Source of the DNA: Sphaerulina vaccinii
Taxonomy: Eukaryota > Ascomycota > Dothideomycetes > Mycosphaerellales > Mycosphaerellaceae
NCBI GenBank assembly: GCA_022570795.1
Contig: JAKUDP010000002.1
Coordinates: 372,001 to 436,000 of the forward strand
Reading direction: 5' to 3'
Length of the DNA: 64,000 bases
Numbering within the stretch: the first letter of the stretch is position 1; every line of letters starts with the position of its first letter. The notes beneath the pieces were generated by a model. That model did no database searches, was not told the origin of the DNA, and saw nothing but the letters and a program-made list of their open reading frames with translations. Positions 50,693-62,186 of the stretch are shown one piece after another. The translations under genes were made by a program, and so were the position numbers.

Positions 50693-52945
50693 ATGATCGA
50701 GCGAGGTCGGTCGGTCGCAACGATGACGGCTGCTGTGTTTCGAAACACGCCGTCCATGTCAGTGCCTCTGACACAGAACACGGCGCCAGTCCTCGAGTTC
50801 GACTGCCTCTACACGCATGACACCCGAAAGAAGGCGAAGAAGTGGCAGGATGGCTTCCTCCGCTACCACACCTTCAACAAGCGCGTCATGGTGTACGATG
50901 TGCCTCGCAATCTCATCGGAGACATGCATTGGTCGGGTGAGGAGGCGGTGCAGTGTGGCGATGAGCTTTCGTTGGAGCGCAATGGAGTCATGGTGGAAGT
51001 GGCAGAGCAGATTGGCCAGACTGAGACGGACTTGACTGAGCTTAGAAAGAGTAAGAACAAGCCAACGTCAAATGTACAATCTCCTGCGCCAGTGAGGGCA
51101 TCAGCGCAGACTCCTCGAACACATCCGGCTGGATCGATGGCGAGGTCGAGTACACAGCTGAAGCACAAGTCATTGAATGCTCTGCTTGGGACACCGAGAG
51201 GACCGATTGGGAAGGCTCAGTTGCCCACTAGATCTCCATTCGAGGAAAGACATGCCAATGTTGAGAATGAGGATTGGACCGAGGGAAGACCACCGAAGAG
51301 GGCTAGAGTGGAGGGTGTAAGAACGTCAACGACGCCTCAGCCTGTAAAACAGAAGCCACCCCTGTGGGCGCGCACCACAGACGCTGCCAGGCAGAAGAAG
51401 CACGTGCCAGTGCCTGCAGGGCAGCGAGGGCCCAGCACGGACGAGATCATTGATTTGTCGGATGATGTTGTGCCAACGAATGACTTCCTGCCTGGCTTCT
51501 CAGATGATGCACTCGTACAGTCCTCACCTGGATCTGGTGGACGGGCCATTGGTGGAGCGGCAAGGCGGAGACCAGTCACTACTAGCAGTACACTGGGCAG
51601 ATCTAGCTCGCCAGCATTCCAAGTCCAACAAAGCAAAGCCAAGCCAGGAGAAGAGGCTGGAAAGCCACGGTGGGACATGCCAATAGCTGGCCAGGCAACA
51701 CATCGAGAAGATCCTCCCGACATCGTGCAGCCAGCCGAGTCTGCGGCGAAGAAGCCTGCTAAGCCGCAGCAACGAGGGCTAGACTTGGATCTCGGACTCC
51801 AGAAGCCAGCCATCACTGACAGGCCAGCGAGACCTCCAACTGCAACGTCACGAGAACCAGCGAGCAGCAAGACTGGTCAGACTTTGCGACTTGCAAGTAC
51901 TAGCCGGAAGAAGCGCACGTTGCTATGTCAAGACCAGTTGACGAATAAGCCAAAGAGGCTCTCGTCCACCAACACAGATGATGCGGCAGACACTCTACTC
52001 GTGCAGGCTGATGAGCAAGTCCATGAGGCGAGACCTATGACGTCCCGCGAGAAGGTCGAAGCTCGCCTTGCCAAGATCAATAAGAAAAAGAACAGCACGA
52101 AGAAGTCATCGCCACAGAAAGCAGCCAGAGCACCCGAGCCGAAAGACGCGCCAGTGATCATCAGCCCCGACAGCGACGACGATGACCTACCAGATGGCCC
52201 ATCGATGGGAGCTGTTCAAGAAGAGCGAGACTCACCTGTAAGACGTCCTCAGACATCGCACCAGGCGTCGGCATTGGAGCTTGCTCGCCTAGACCGAATG
52301 ATGCTTCCACCTGTTGCTCCTCGGCCCAAGTCTGTAGCTCAAGCACCATCTAAGGCTGCTGAGACTGCACCGCGAGTGCCACCACCTGTCAAAGAAGATC
52401 GCACACTACGGAGAGTAGTCTCGGAGTCGACGATCCTCCCGCCTCAGTCCAAGTCAAAGCGACTCCCAGGCGCACCAGTCCGCTACACGCCATCTCCTAC
52501 TAGCAGATCGCGTGAAAGCACTCCTGCGTCTGCCACGGGACGCAGTCGACGATCAACGCCAGTTCCAGACAAGCCGTACCAGAGATCTCCACGTTCACCG
52601 CCAGACAGATCAGCCTACAAGAAGAAGGGACCTCTTCAGAAGTCTGTCTCCTTGAACATGACCTCCAATGGCACATCAACTGTGATGCTTGCCAAACCAT
52701 TCCAGAAACTGAGCAAAGCATCAGCTGCACGCAAAGTGGCAGATGAACCTAAAGACTTGGGACCCTGGAGTCGAGAAGCTTTTGACCTTTTCGATTGGCG
52801 GCCTCCTGGTTGGGATGAGGAGAAGTGGTGTATGGGTGAAGCTGGTACAGCTGGTGCCGGTGCGAGTAGTGTCACACCACAAGCACCACCGCCGGGATTG
52901 AGCGGAGGAGCAGCATTACCAATGTTCGGACGACCAGTTGTGTGA
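50693..52945 (+). CDS. DUF2439 protein, Mte1/Dbl2/ZGRF1 family (genome stability)
   Basis: Starting at the ATG at 50693 the protein has 750 aa, no intron. Residues about 20-100 form the DUF2439 domain: APVLEFDCLYTHDTRKKAKK, WQDGFLRYHTFNKRVMVYD, then a helix-strand close with GDELSLERNGVMVEVAEQ. This domain defines yeast Mte1, fission-yeast Dbl2 and the N-terminus of human ZGRF1, which work with Mph1/FANCM-type helicases at replication forks and recombination intermediates. The rest is disordered and rich in Pro, Ser, Arg and Lys, with acidic SUMO-interaction-like patches (EIIDLSDDVV, VIISPDSDDDDLP). The C-terminus has a short conserved-looking block (GPWSREAFDLFDWRPPGWDE). Another in-frame ATG at 50723 could be the start. 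Confidence 0.8.
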   Translation: MIERGRSVATMTAAVFRNTPSMSVPLTQNTAPVLEFDCLYTHDTRKKAKKWQDGFLRYHTFNKRVMVYDVPRNLIGDMHWSGEEAVQCGDELSLERNGVMVEVAEQIGQTETDLTELRKSKNKPTSNVQSPAPVRASAQTPRTHPAGSMARSSTQLKHKSLNALLGTPRGPIGKAQLPTRSPFEERHANVENEDWTEGRPPKRARVEGVRTSTTPQPVKQKPPLWARTTDAARQKKHVPVPAGQRGPSTDEIIDLSDDVVPTNDFLPGFSDDALVQSSPGSGGRAIGGAARRRPVTTSSTLGRSSSPAFQVQQSKAKPGEEAGKPRWDMPIAGQATHREDPPDIVQPAESAAKKPAKPQQRGLDLDLGLQKPAITDRPARPPTATSREPASSKTGQTLRLASTSRKKRTLLCQDQLTNKPKRLSSTNTDDAADTLLVQADEQVHEARPMTSREKVEARLAKINKKKNSTKKSSPQKAARAPEPKDAPVIISPDSDDDDLPDGPSMGAVQEERDSPVRRPQTSHQASALELARLDRMMLPPVAPRPKSVAQAPSKAAETAPRVPPPVKEDRTLRRVVSESTILPPQSKSKRLPGAPVRYTPSPTSRSRESTPASATGRSRRSTPVPDKPYQRSPRSPPDRSAYKKKGPLQKSVSLNMTSNGTSTVMLAKPFQKLSKASAARKVADEPKDLGPWSREAFDLFDWRPPGWDEEKWCMGEAGTAGAGASSVTPQAPPPGLSGGAALPMFGRPVV

Positions 52946-53234
52946 GCGCTAATGACCCTGCTGTTGTTGCACAGTAGACGATATTCACGAATAGCTAGAC
53001 ATAGACAGACAGAACATGATTGTACAGTTACTTTATTATACGAAGTCTATGAAATGAAAGGAGAAACTGGATACGCAATTTTGTTGTATGAGAGCTGAGA
53101 GTTGAGTGAAGTAATTGTATCATGCATACTTCTTTTTGCTGATAATTCTCTCTTTCTTCTCTTCTCTTCTCTCTCTGAAGTCGCTCAATAGCAAATGCAA
53201 ATGCAAAAGGCTATGCATAAGCGTATTTGGTATA
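52946..53234. other. 3' flanks of convergent genes
   Basis: About 290 bases. Contains a C/T-rich tract at 53146-53180. The 3' end of the minus gene may extend to 53235 if the RGG tail is translated. Confidence 0.4.
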
Positions 53235-53417
53235 TCACAACGCGTCTTGAGCGTGGTCTACCACGTAGAGAATCGCCTCTTTCATGCCAGAATCTTCCAC
53301 AGGTTCGCGCCGTGGTCTCATCTTCTTACCGCCACCCCTGCCACGGCCACCTCTCCCCCGGCCGCCCCTCTTGCGTTTCGGCCGCTCAGTAGTCACATTC
53401 CCTTCGTCATCGACACT
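53235..53417 (-). other. In-frame RGG extension beyond the stop of the RING/RS gene
   Basis: Sixty sense codons in the same frame directly after the TAG, ending in TGA at 53235-53237. The encoded peptide holds a basic patch (ERPKRKRGG), three RGRGG repeats and an acidic-helical end (MKEAILYVVDHAQDAL). Composition is that of an RGG box, not of random sequence. Confidence 0.6.
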
Positions 53418-56400
53418 CTATGTCATCTCAACTTCATCCTCATACTTATAGCTGATAGTTCGACGCTCCTTTCTGCCTTTCTTAATTGCTCTGGAACCTC
53501 TAGGTCCAGTTGGGATACCACCGCTTTCATCTTCGAGGTCTCGGCCACGTTTACCAAGCGAAGAGCGCGATGTGGAAGTGTCCTGAGTAGACTGTCGACG
53601 CTGAGCTTCTTTCGCTTCACGATCCTGTTGTGCGCGAGCTCGCTCCTCGGCGTAAGGGTCCGTTGATTCGGTTACGGCGCTGCTGCGGCGAGCGTGGTTG
53701 TTGTTTTCATTGCCGCGAGAGAAGCGCGATGATGATGTTGCAGCAGGAGGTTCCATGGCAGGCTTAGGTTTGTTCTTGGTTGAGCCTTTGATGCGGAAAC
53801 CAAGCTCATCTGACGGTTCCTCAATCACAGGACGTGGACGTTCAGAGCGTTCAGACTTGTATGTTTCGTCGCGAGAAGGTCTGTCGTGACGCGAAGAGCG
53901 CGATTTACTCTTGCTGTCCTGATACTTGTAGTCATCTTCTCTTCTTGAACTCTTTCGGCTACTGCGGCTCTCCTTGTAGTCATCGTATTTGTCTTCGCGT
54001 TTGCTCTTTCGGCGCGAATCGTAGTCTTCTTCGGGAGACTTGGAGCGGTGACGACGTGATCGATGTCTGTCTTTGCTCTTGTCACGATGTGAGCGAGAAG
54101 AGCGGTGTTCATCATCCTTGTCGCGGTGTCGTCGCCGAGAGCCGTCGTCGGTGCGAGACTCTGATCGCGAACGGTGCTTGCGAGAAGAGGTCTCTTCATC
54201 TCGATCATCCTCTGCGTACTTTCTCTCGCGATCTTTGCGCTCACGACGCTTGCGTTCCTTGCGGCGCGCATAAGCCTCGTCATCTTCATAGTCGTCCTCT
54301 GCTTCACGGTCTCCACCATCTCGGCTTCGATGCTTGGAGCCAGATCGAGATGCTGATCGCTCACGATTGTCACGATCGTGTTCTGTCGAACCATCATGTC
54401 GAGATTGCGGTACCTGAGACTCTGATCGCTGGGGCACGGGTGTAGCAGTGGGCTTTTGAAGACTGGCTCTACTAACCCAGCCAGTGTTAGGAAGACCTTG
54501 ACGGAGCGCCTTAGGCCCCGTGGGAGCATTGACAGGTGGAGCAGGCTTGGGAGTCAACTCGGTGATATCGGTGCCTCTGCCTTGATAGCCGCCATAACCA
54601 TATCCACCACGTCCCCTGAAACCGCCTCGACCATTGAAGTTGTTGTGGTTCTGTTGCTCATAGCCGTCGTCGTAGTTCCCGTACGAAGGTTCTGCCACCA
54701 CAGCACTCTCCATCGTGTTGCCATTCACAAGCAGCACGTTTCCATCTCCATCCACGTTCTGACCTTCACCCTGGTCTGCACCGACTTGTGTAGCATCTGT
54801 CACGACTGATGAGTCTGGGACCTTGGAGTTACGAACTGAAGTATTCTCACCTTGTGCTTCTTGCCCAGTGCTGTCGCCGTTCTGTTTCGGCTGGTCCGGG
54901 TTCTCGTCTGTGGCATTAGTATCACCCTCTGCATTGTTAGTATCTTTGGGCCCATCCTGGTCTCCATTGGCCGTCGCATCATGTGACTTTCCGTTTGACT
55001 CAGCAGCAGGAGTGCCATTGGATCCTGGTACTGCGTCGTATGTGGGACTAGCACGACGTCGGCTCGCCAAGTCCATAGTGTTCGAACCAGTACTCTGCTG
55101 TTGCTGAAGTGGCGGACGTGCTCCACTAGGTCCAGTGGGCGCGTTCAGTGGGAAGTCTGAGTTCTGGCCACCATACTGATTCTGTTGAAATCCGAAGCCG
55201 CCTCGGCCACGGCCATACTGATTACCACGAGCACCTCTGCCGAAGCCACGGCCACCTCGACCACCGTAGCCACGATCATTGAAGAAGTTCTGTCTCGGAT
55301 TTTGTCCGAAATTCTGTGATTGCATATACTGGCCTTGATTGGGAAAGAAACCAGGTCCATTCATGCCAAAGTTGCTCATTCCAGACATGTCGCCGCCCAT
55401 TCCCATGCCGCCGTTCATGCCCATGCCCATCATAGCACTCATATCCATGCCGCCGAAGTTGCCATTGAACATCATTGAAGGATCCATGCCCATGCCAGGC
55501 ATACCTGCCGCTTGTCTCAGCCCCTTGCCCTGCCGCTGTCGTGTCGAAGAGAAGGAAGAAAGAAGAGAGCTTAGCTTACCCATCATGTTTGGCATACCCA
55601 TGCCCATCATCCCCATCATCGGGTTGAACCCGTTCATGCCCATGTTGCCGAAGTTGCTGCCGTTGTTGAAGCCGGCCATATTCTGATCGAAGCCGCCGAA
55701 GCCCTGCTGTTGGTTCATGTCCATGTTTTGGCCGCTATTGCTTCCGTCGTTAGCTTGTTCGTCATACTGATCCTGGTCCTGCTCTTGCTGTTGTTGATCT
55801 GCGCCCTCTGGTCGTTCAGTGGTGATCACGATATCATCATCGTCAGACTCATCGTCGTCATCTTGCTCAGCATCAGTGGCCTTAACAGCTGAGTCCACTG
55901 GATCGACGGTGATCTCTTCGGCAGCAGTCTGGGCAAGGTCAGATTGTGTCTCGTTATGGGGTAGGTGTTATCTCTTACTTCTGGAGCAGCCGCCGGTGTA
56001 GCTTCGCCATCAGCAGCAGGCTCCTCGACCTCAGCGGGTGCTACAGATGGCTCGGCATCACCAGCAGGCGTTGCTTCAGGTACCGGCTCTGCGACGGGAG
56101 TCTCCGCAACTGGAGGTGTGGGTATGGGTTCTGTTGACGCGATTGGCTTGAGTGTGTCGCCTTTGATGTCCATGCCACGCTTCTTCGCCTCCGTCTTAAG
56201 AAATACATTGATAGTCGTCCGAAGGGCCTTAGCATTCGTGGCAGTATCTGCTGAAAATGGGGAATGTGTGCACACCGGGCACTCGGTTGCGGTCATGGTC
56301 TCTTTGCCTGGGAAGTGTTAGTCAACTATCGCCATGTCTCCAGCGTCTGTCTGTCACTCACAATCGCCGCAGATACTACTATCACAGCACGGCAGCCGCA

Positions 56401-56571
56401 CTGCGTTGATGGCGACCTTGTCGCATTGCGCGCAGCGAAGCTTCTCGGGTATGGAAGCGACTTCGATAGATCTGCCAACTGTCAGCCGCTGTCCTCTTCT
56501 CTACTATCACCGCCGGGCTGTACTGACCGCGCAAATTCCAGAGCAGCGCCGCTCATTGCAGCGTTCGCCAT
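53418..56571 (-). CDS. RING-type protein with Met/Gly/Asn-rich and RS-rich regions
   Basis: Five exons: 56528-56571, 56362-56471, 55979-56307, 55580-55928 and 53418-55504, exactly 972 codons plus stop. The N-terminal 60 residues form a variant RING (LRCAQCDKVAINAVRLPCCD, ICGDC, TECPVC), most like the RING of Mpe1/RBBP6, which act in mRNA 3'-end processing. No DWNN or zinc-knuckle domain precedes it. Then come an Ala/Pro/Glu-rich linker, an acidic block (DDDDESDDDD), a Met/Gly/Asn-rich stretch (GMGMNGGMGMGG), an RGG/Phe patch (GYGGRGGRGFGRG) and a long Arg/Ser/Asp-rich region like splicing factors (RHRSRRHRSKSPEEDYDSR). The 75-nt intron at 55505-55579 keeps the frame if retained. Beyond the TAG at 53418-53420 the frame stays open for 60 codons and encodes an RGG tail. 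Likely nuclear RNA-linked E3-like protein. Confidence 0.8.
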
Positions 56572-57215
56572 CCTGTCGGTGTATGGGGTGGGATGGATGG
56601 GGTTGTGGGTCGAAGTTGGTGGAAAGTGCAGCTATCGCAGCTTATGCCTGCGATAAAGGTGCGGCCGTCTTCATCAGTAATCGCGCGAGAATGCCGCTTC
56701 TCTCTAGAAATTGTCTGCTTCCAGAAGATGATTGCTGAGAAATGCGGAAGTTCAGTGCGTGTCTGCGCTGGGAGATGAGATGGGTGTTGTCGCGGAGGTG
56801 TGAAGATGAGTTCGCGCTTTCATCTTTTCCACGAGAGTCAACTGCCTGGCAAACTACAGTACAGTAGGGCTGCTCCCGTCGCGCTTGCCGGCATCCGAAC
56901 TCTTCTTCACAGTCTTGGCTGACACGTAACACAATCTTCCACACGCCGAACAATGGACTTGTACTGCAAGGGCGGGCGCATACCAGGAATCCTATTTCCA
57001 TATACTGAGAAGCTTCTCCATACACCATGGACCCTGACACTATCCGGATGGCTTGATAGAAGCAGAGACAGACATACTACGGGCATCCTTCAACAACCCA
57101 GCCTACGTCAGCCGCGTTCCCGCCAATGGCTCCGAGGTGCAGGCCGCCATGTTTCTAACTCTGTCTCATCGTCAACATCACTTCTTGCATACATACTAAA
57201 CAGGCTGAGATCACC
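56572..57215. other. Intergenic, divergent promoters
   Basis: About 640 bases between divergent genes; no feature beyond presumed promoters. Confidence 0.4.
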
Positions 57216-58452
57216 ATGATCTTGGACCAGATAGCATGGGTGGACTGCTTTGCCTTCCTCCTCTTCCTCGCTCCGCAGATGCTGATACATGTTGGCCTAT
57301 TTCAGACAGCAATATGTGGGATCAAAGCATTGCCGTTCTTGCGTAAGCAAGACCATATCTTATAACCCTCGAAGCACACTGATGCTGGATACAGTCTTCA
57401 GGATGCCCATACAGCTCATCCGTGAGCGATACTTCACTCCCAAAAGCAAGCGCTCACCCTTTGTACAACGAGCCACTCTCTTCCAAGACCTCGTTATACG
57501 CTGCGTCCGATATGCTTTCGCCGACATACCAGCAGTCATTGGCAAAGTCTTCTTCTCGAAATGGGTAGCCCTCCCCTTCATGCGCTTCCGTATGCTACGG
57601 CACGGTATCATCAGAAAGCCCATCTATTGGACTGAGGTTAACGAAGATGGCGTGAAAGGCATCTATGCAGTCATGGATGCGACTCGCAAGCCAGACATCA
57701 TGCTATACTACTGCCATGGAGGCGGCTTCTCCATGGGCTCGACCTACTTCTACCTCGAATTTCTACTAGTCTGGCTTACTCTGCTGAAGCAGGCCGGCTA
57801 CGCGAATCCAGCGCTCTTTGCTCTGGACTATACACTGGTGCCTGAAGCTACTTACCCCACGCAAGTGCAAGAGGCGCTCTCAGGCTACAAGTATGTGCTA
57901 TCAAGGGTCGATGACCCTTCACAAGTTGTGGTCAGCGGCGACTCAGCAGGAGCGACACTGATCTTGAGCCTCATGCTGTGCGTGTCTGGCTACTCTTCTC
58001 TCAAGAACAAAATGCCCGGCCTAGCAATCATCATCTCACCTTGGACAACCATCATATCTCCGAAGAACCAGAACACTCCCTCCGACTATCTCAACGCAGA
58101 CAGTCTCCACCTCTACGGAACACAGTACATCGGCAAGAATGGCTCGCAGGATAACTCCCTCGTCTCGCCTGGCCGCTGTAATGATCTAGGCTGGTGGCGA
58201 CGAGCATCACCCAGTCAAGGATGGTACTTCATCTACGCATCAGAAGAAGTCTTTGCTCCAGAGGCGAAGGACTTGATTGCGAAGTTGAAGAGAGCTGATG
58301 TGCGAGTTGATGAGTACGAGGAGTACGGCTGGATTCATGCCTGGCCTGTGGTCAAGCTCTTCCTATGTAATAAGCAGGAAGAGAGGCAGCATGGGTTGAA
58401 GAAGATTGTGAATGTCATTGCGGAGACGATAGAGAGGAAGAAGGTGTCGTGA
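57216..58452 (+). CDS. HSL-type alpha/beta hydrolase (esterase/lipase, arylacetamide deacetylase-like)
   Basis: Exons 57216-57342 and 57395-58452, 394 codons plus stop; the 52-nt intron gives the start MILDQIAWVDCFAFLLFLAP and joins KALPFLL to FRMPIQLIRERYF. The first 50 residues are hydrophobic and probably anchor the protein in the ER membrane. The HSL/arylacetamide deacetylase signatures are present: HGGGFSMGS (oxyanion hole, about residue 165) and GDSAGATLILSLML (nucleophile Ser). The acid residue is likely the Asp/Glu in YASEEVFAPEAKDL, and the catalytic His is in EYGWIHAWPVV. It would hydrolyse esters of lipids or small molecules. No neighbouring pathway genes indicate the substrate. 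Confidence 0.9.
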
Positions 58453-59162
58453 GTATAATACATACAGATCATGGAATGCTAATGCACATGCAATACCGAC
58501 ACTGAACCTGACAGTTGCGGAGCTCGGCATAGGGTTACTGCCGTGCTTGGAGAGTGAGTGAACACCTCTCGCTACGTATGGCCACATTCGGATTGTTTGT
58601 TGGTCAGGCAATTGATGTGCTCAAGCATAGCTTTGCATCTACCGACTAGACGAGGAAAGTGCCCAGCAATCACGATCCCGGATCCCGGTCGTCGGTTCAA
58701 GGACCGTTCTCCTAGCGTCGACCAACAACCACGCTAAAGGTATGACACTGAGACAAGTATCATGCTATACCATATTGGCTCCACCATCACGCGCAAAGTT
58801 GCCAAAGTTGCGAGCAAGAAGGATGTTCGACACGGACCGGACCCATTGCAGTGGAACTGCTAACCAACCACGCGGACTACGAAGCGACACTTGCAGAGCT
58901 ATACGTGTATAAGAGTCCATTGGAGCTTCCCCATAGGCTCATCAAGCTATCCTGGACAAGCGTTCGTCAGCCCGCTCACATTCAGACTGAATAGACCATG
59001 CACCGATTACCGTTTAGCATAACCTGACAAGATGACTAGCACCTGGCATACGCATGTGCCTGCGAACATCGTGCAACACGTCTGTTTCTTGAAGACAGTG
59101 CATCTACATTTGTTCCACTCGCCATCCTTCACTCGCGTTCCCTCGCATATCATGCTCCAAGC
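58453..59162. other. Intergenic, promoter of the CFEM receptor
   Basis: About 710 bases. A TATAAG at 58908-58913 (GTGTATAAGAGTCC) may be the promoter of the receptor, which would then have a leader of about 220 bases. Nothing else seen. Confidence 0.45.
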
Positions 59163-60895
59163 ATGCGTTTCGTCTGGAGTGTGCTAGCACTAACATTTAC
59201 CGCCACAGCGATTCGTGCCCAAAATGCGCATAACATATCATTGGACAACATCGTAGCTTTGCTACAGACTATGCCAGAGTGCGGAGTATGTATGAGTGCT
59301 GCTTATATCGTGAGGCCTCTGCTGACCACATCACAGCGGACATGTCTCCTAGAATCGATAGCTGTCTCGCCATGTCAAGCAGCAAACACAACTTGCACAT
59401 GCGAGACTCCCGAGATCACCGCCAACACAACAGAATGTGTCATGCAGAGCTGCTCTGTCAAGAACCAGCTGAGTACGTATCGCCAAGAGCCGCACAGGAC
59501 TAGACGCTGATTTCAGGACATAGCCACGAAGAACATCACGGAAACGTTATGTCAACGACCAATCAGAGACCGACGAGGACCTGGCTTGAAAAGTATCATC
59601 GCTGGCCTCACGCTGGCAACTCTCGCGCTTATACTACGAATGATCTCCAAGATCAATTCGCCATGTGGAGGTAACGTGGGCTGGTCTACAACTCTTTGGT
59701 GGGATGATGCAGTGATCGTCTTCGGCCTGGCGTTGATCATACCGATCGATGTGTCTTCTGTCCTACGTGAGTAATGTCTCTACCTGGAGGTTAGAAGCGT
59801 GCTGACTTCTCGCTGTGAGTCGAGCTGGAATCGGAACTGATGTCTGGACACTACCATTCGAGAAAATCACGAAGATACTGAAGGCATGTGGTCTCGAGAT
59901 AAGACAGCTAAGCGTAGCTGACCATTACAGATCTACTACTGGGACGAAGACCTCTACCTCACAGCTTTACCGACAGTCAAGATCTCCCTCCTACTCACAT
60001 ACCTCCGCATCTTCCAATCGCGCAACTTCCGCTGGATCTGCTATTTCGTGATCGGACTCAATGTCTGCTACGCCATATCCTTCGTCCTAGTCTCAGTCTT
60101 CCAATGCCTACCGATCTCATGTGCCTGGACCAGATGGAGCGAAGACCAGCCTTGTGTATGCAACAACATCAACGCCCAAGGATGGGCATCAGCTTCCGGT
60201 AATGTGTTACTGGATGTCATCACTCTGAGCCTACCACTTCCTCAGCTCTGGGCCATGAAGTTGAACAAAAGAAAGAAGTTTTGGCTTATGTTGATGTTCT
60301 GTGTTGGCTTTCTGGTCACGATTATCAGTATTCTGCGATTGCAGGTTCTCATCGAGTTTGGTGATTCGAAGAACTTGACTTGTAAGTTCCTCAAGACACC
60401 TCAACTGCACCAGCTCTAACACCGAAGATAGGGGACTACGTAACAGTCGGCTACTGGTCAACAATGGAACTCCACGTTTCCGTGATCTGTGCCTCAATGC
60501 CTTCGATCCGTAACCTCCTCCGCCGCTATATGCCCTACGTGATGGGCCAATCGACCAACGATACACAACTCTCAACCACGAGACATGGAACAGAGAAATC
60601 AGCGAAGTCTGTCAAAGACATTATCACAATCCGGACAATGGATAGTGATGAAGAGAACTTCATCTCACTGGACGACTACAATAGTGCGAACCGCACAGTC
60701 CCTCTCGATGATAGCGACTACAGTGGGAGAATGCGGACGCCTCCGTTGGACGACTATGGTCACTTACAACATAGCAACAATCGTTCGCTGCCTTTGCCAA
60801 GCGATGATGCATATACACATGCTACTACGGAGACGATTGTTACTGCTGGGAATGCTGCGCAAGGAGCTAGGAAGAAGAGGCTGGGATGGTTCTAG
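59163..60895 (+). CDS. CFEM-containing Pth11-like GPCR
   Basis: Six exons: 59163-59285, 59337-59472, 59524-59770, 59820-59883, 59931-60381 and 60432-60895, 494 codons plus stop. A signal peptide (MRFVWSVLALTFTATAIRA) precedes a CFEM domain with eight Cys (MPECGRTCLLESIAVSPCQ, TTCTCETPE, TECVMQSC and LCQ). Seven membrane segments follow, with the family landmarks TLWWDDAVIVFGLAL, IYYWDEDLYLTALPTVKISL, YAISFVLVSVFQCLP and the WDYVTVGYWSTMELHVSVI block, which is rebuilt over the last intron. The intron 59884-59930 begins with GC (GCATGT). The tail (residues 395-494) is cytosolic and Ser/Asp-rich. Such receptors sense surface cues, and in pathogens they govern appressorium formation. Ligand unknown. 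Confidence 0.9.
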
Positions 60896-62186
60896 ATCAG
60901 ACTCGAGACGCGTGCGGACACGACATTCGATACTGTCAGCAGTATCATGACTATACGGTTGAGCACAAGATTCAAAGGCACCAATATACCAAGCTAGGAG
61001 ATATATGATATCCTTATCGATCCTTCCAGACTGCCGCTTCTCTTACATTCGATTTGCACATTGCCGGCACTAGTCGCCAAGACTCAACACACTTGCAGGC
61101 TAACCCTTCTAGCAGACTCTGCCCATCGTGAAATGACTTGAGTCCCCGAGACATACTAGTCCCGCGCCGTCTACTATCCCATGAGTCCGGACAACATCTT
61201 CTTCGAGGACTGTTGCCGATCAGCAGAACAAGAATCCGCGATGTTCGTGCGAGTGTGAGTGGGCTTAAGAATATTGTCTCGTATCTCACAGACTACCCAG
61301 ACGACTACTGCGATCGGTTGATGTCTCGCACGCTGCGGTCAGGACCTGGAGAGCGTCAGTAGATGTCACATTTGGAATCATACTGCATGAACTGCTCGTC
61401 CCTGAGGCGCAGCCACTCACAGCCGTGCGAAATGAGCTCACGCTAGTTCATGACCGCTTGGCACTGCTTTCGAGGCGACTTAGCGCGGATTTTAGTCATC
61501 TGGAGAGCATAAGGCAGCGAAGCCTCATCCCCGAGACGTTTCTCTTCGTAACTTCGACTCTGCATCTTACCTTTTGACACTTTCTATCACGTCCAACACA
61601 TCTCATGCAGTCAAATGTTGAGCCAACTTGTCTCCAGGACATTGACATGCCTTACCGCCTCTCGACTTTGTGCTCTGGAGCATAGCTAAGCTATGTCGTC
61701 TTCAAGTTCTGTCGAGATTGCGATCGGGATCATGCAGCGTGGATTCTGCAACGACAGCATGCTCGACTACTCATGACTCTATAGGCTTAGACAGCTGAAA
61801 GACGACAGCTCATCCAAGAATGAACGCCGGTGTCACTCATCAAGCGCGGATGCGATCACGAGAATCATGATCGGTTTCGCCAATTTGTCCTTGGTGGCAC
61901 CCCTAAGGCTCACCATCGCAGTCTAGGCAACAGTTGCGCCACTCAGCCTGGCAGTGTTCTTGGAGATGCTGCAAGAAGGAAGCAATCATGATTGCAGCAG
62001 ACATACACCTCATAAGCGGGGCCAGAGCTAAGATGGTATAGACCCGCTTGGCGACGATCCTGCAGAAGCTGTCGAATGCGAGAACGACTGTGCCTCACGA
62101 TACATAAGCTTGAAGGCAAGCTGTACCTCGATGGCAGCCTGTCTGCGCAAGTGAACGCAGTCACAGCTGCACAACACGCTATTGAC
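60896..62186. other. Intergenic
   Basis: About 1.3 kb. Only short ORFs on both strands (minus 61014-61289, plus 61138-61362, minus 61943-62230) without domain or splice support. An ATG at 62076 lies in frame with the next gene but adds a segment that is not secretion-like. Confidence 0.4.

Noticed and set aside
33866..53420. Reassigned stop codons as an explanation for in-frame TGA/TAG cases
   Set aside because: Most genes end cleanly at TAA, TAG or TGA followed by further stops; only isolated cases read on, so local mutation, introns or readthrough fit better.
53826..54529. Minus-strand 234-aa ORF (53825-54529)
   Set aside because: Alternative frame of the RS-rich region; GC-rich Arg codons keep several frames open there.
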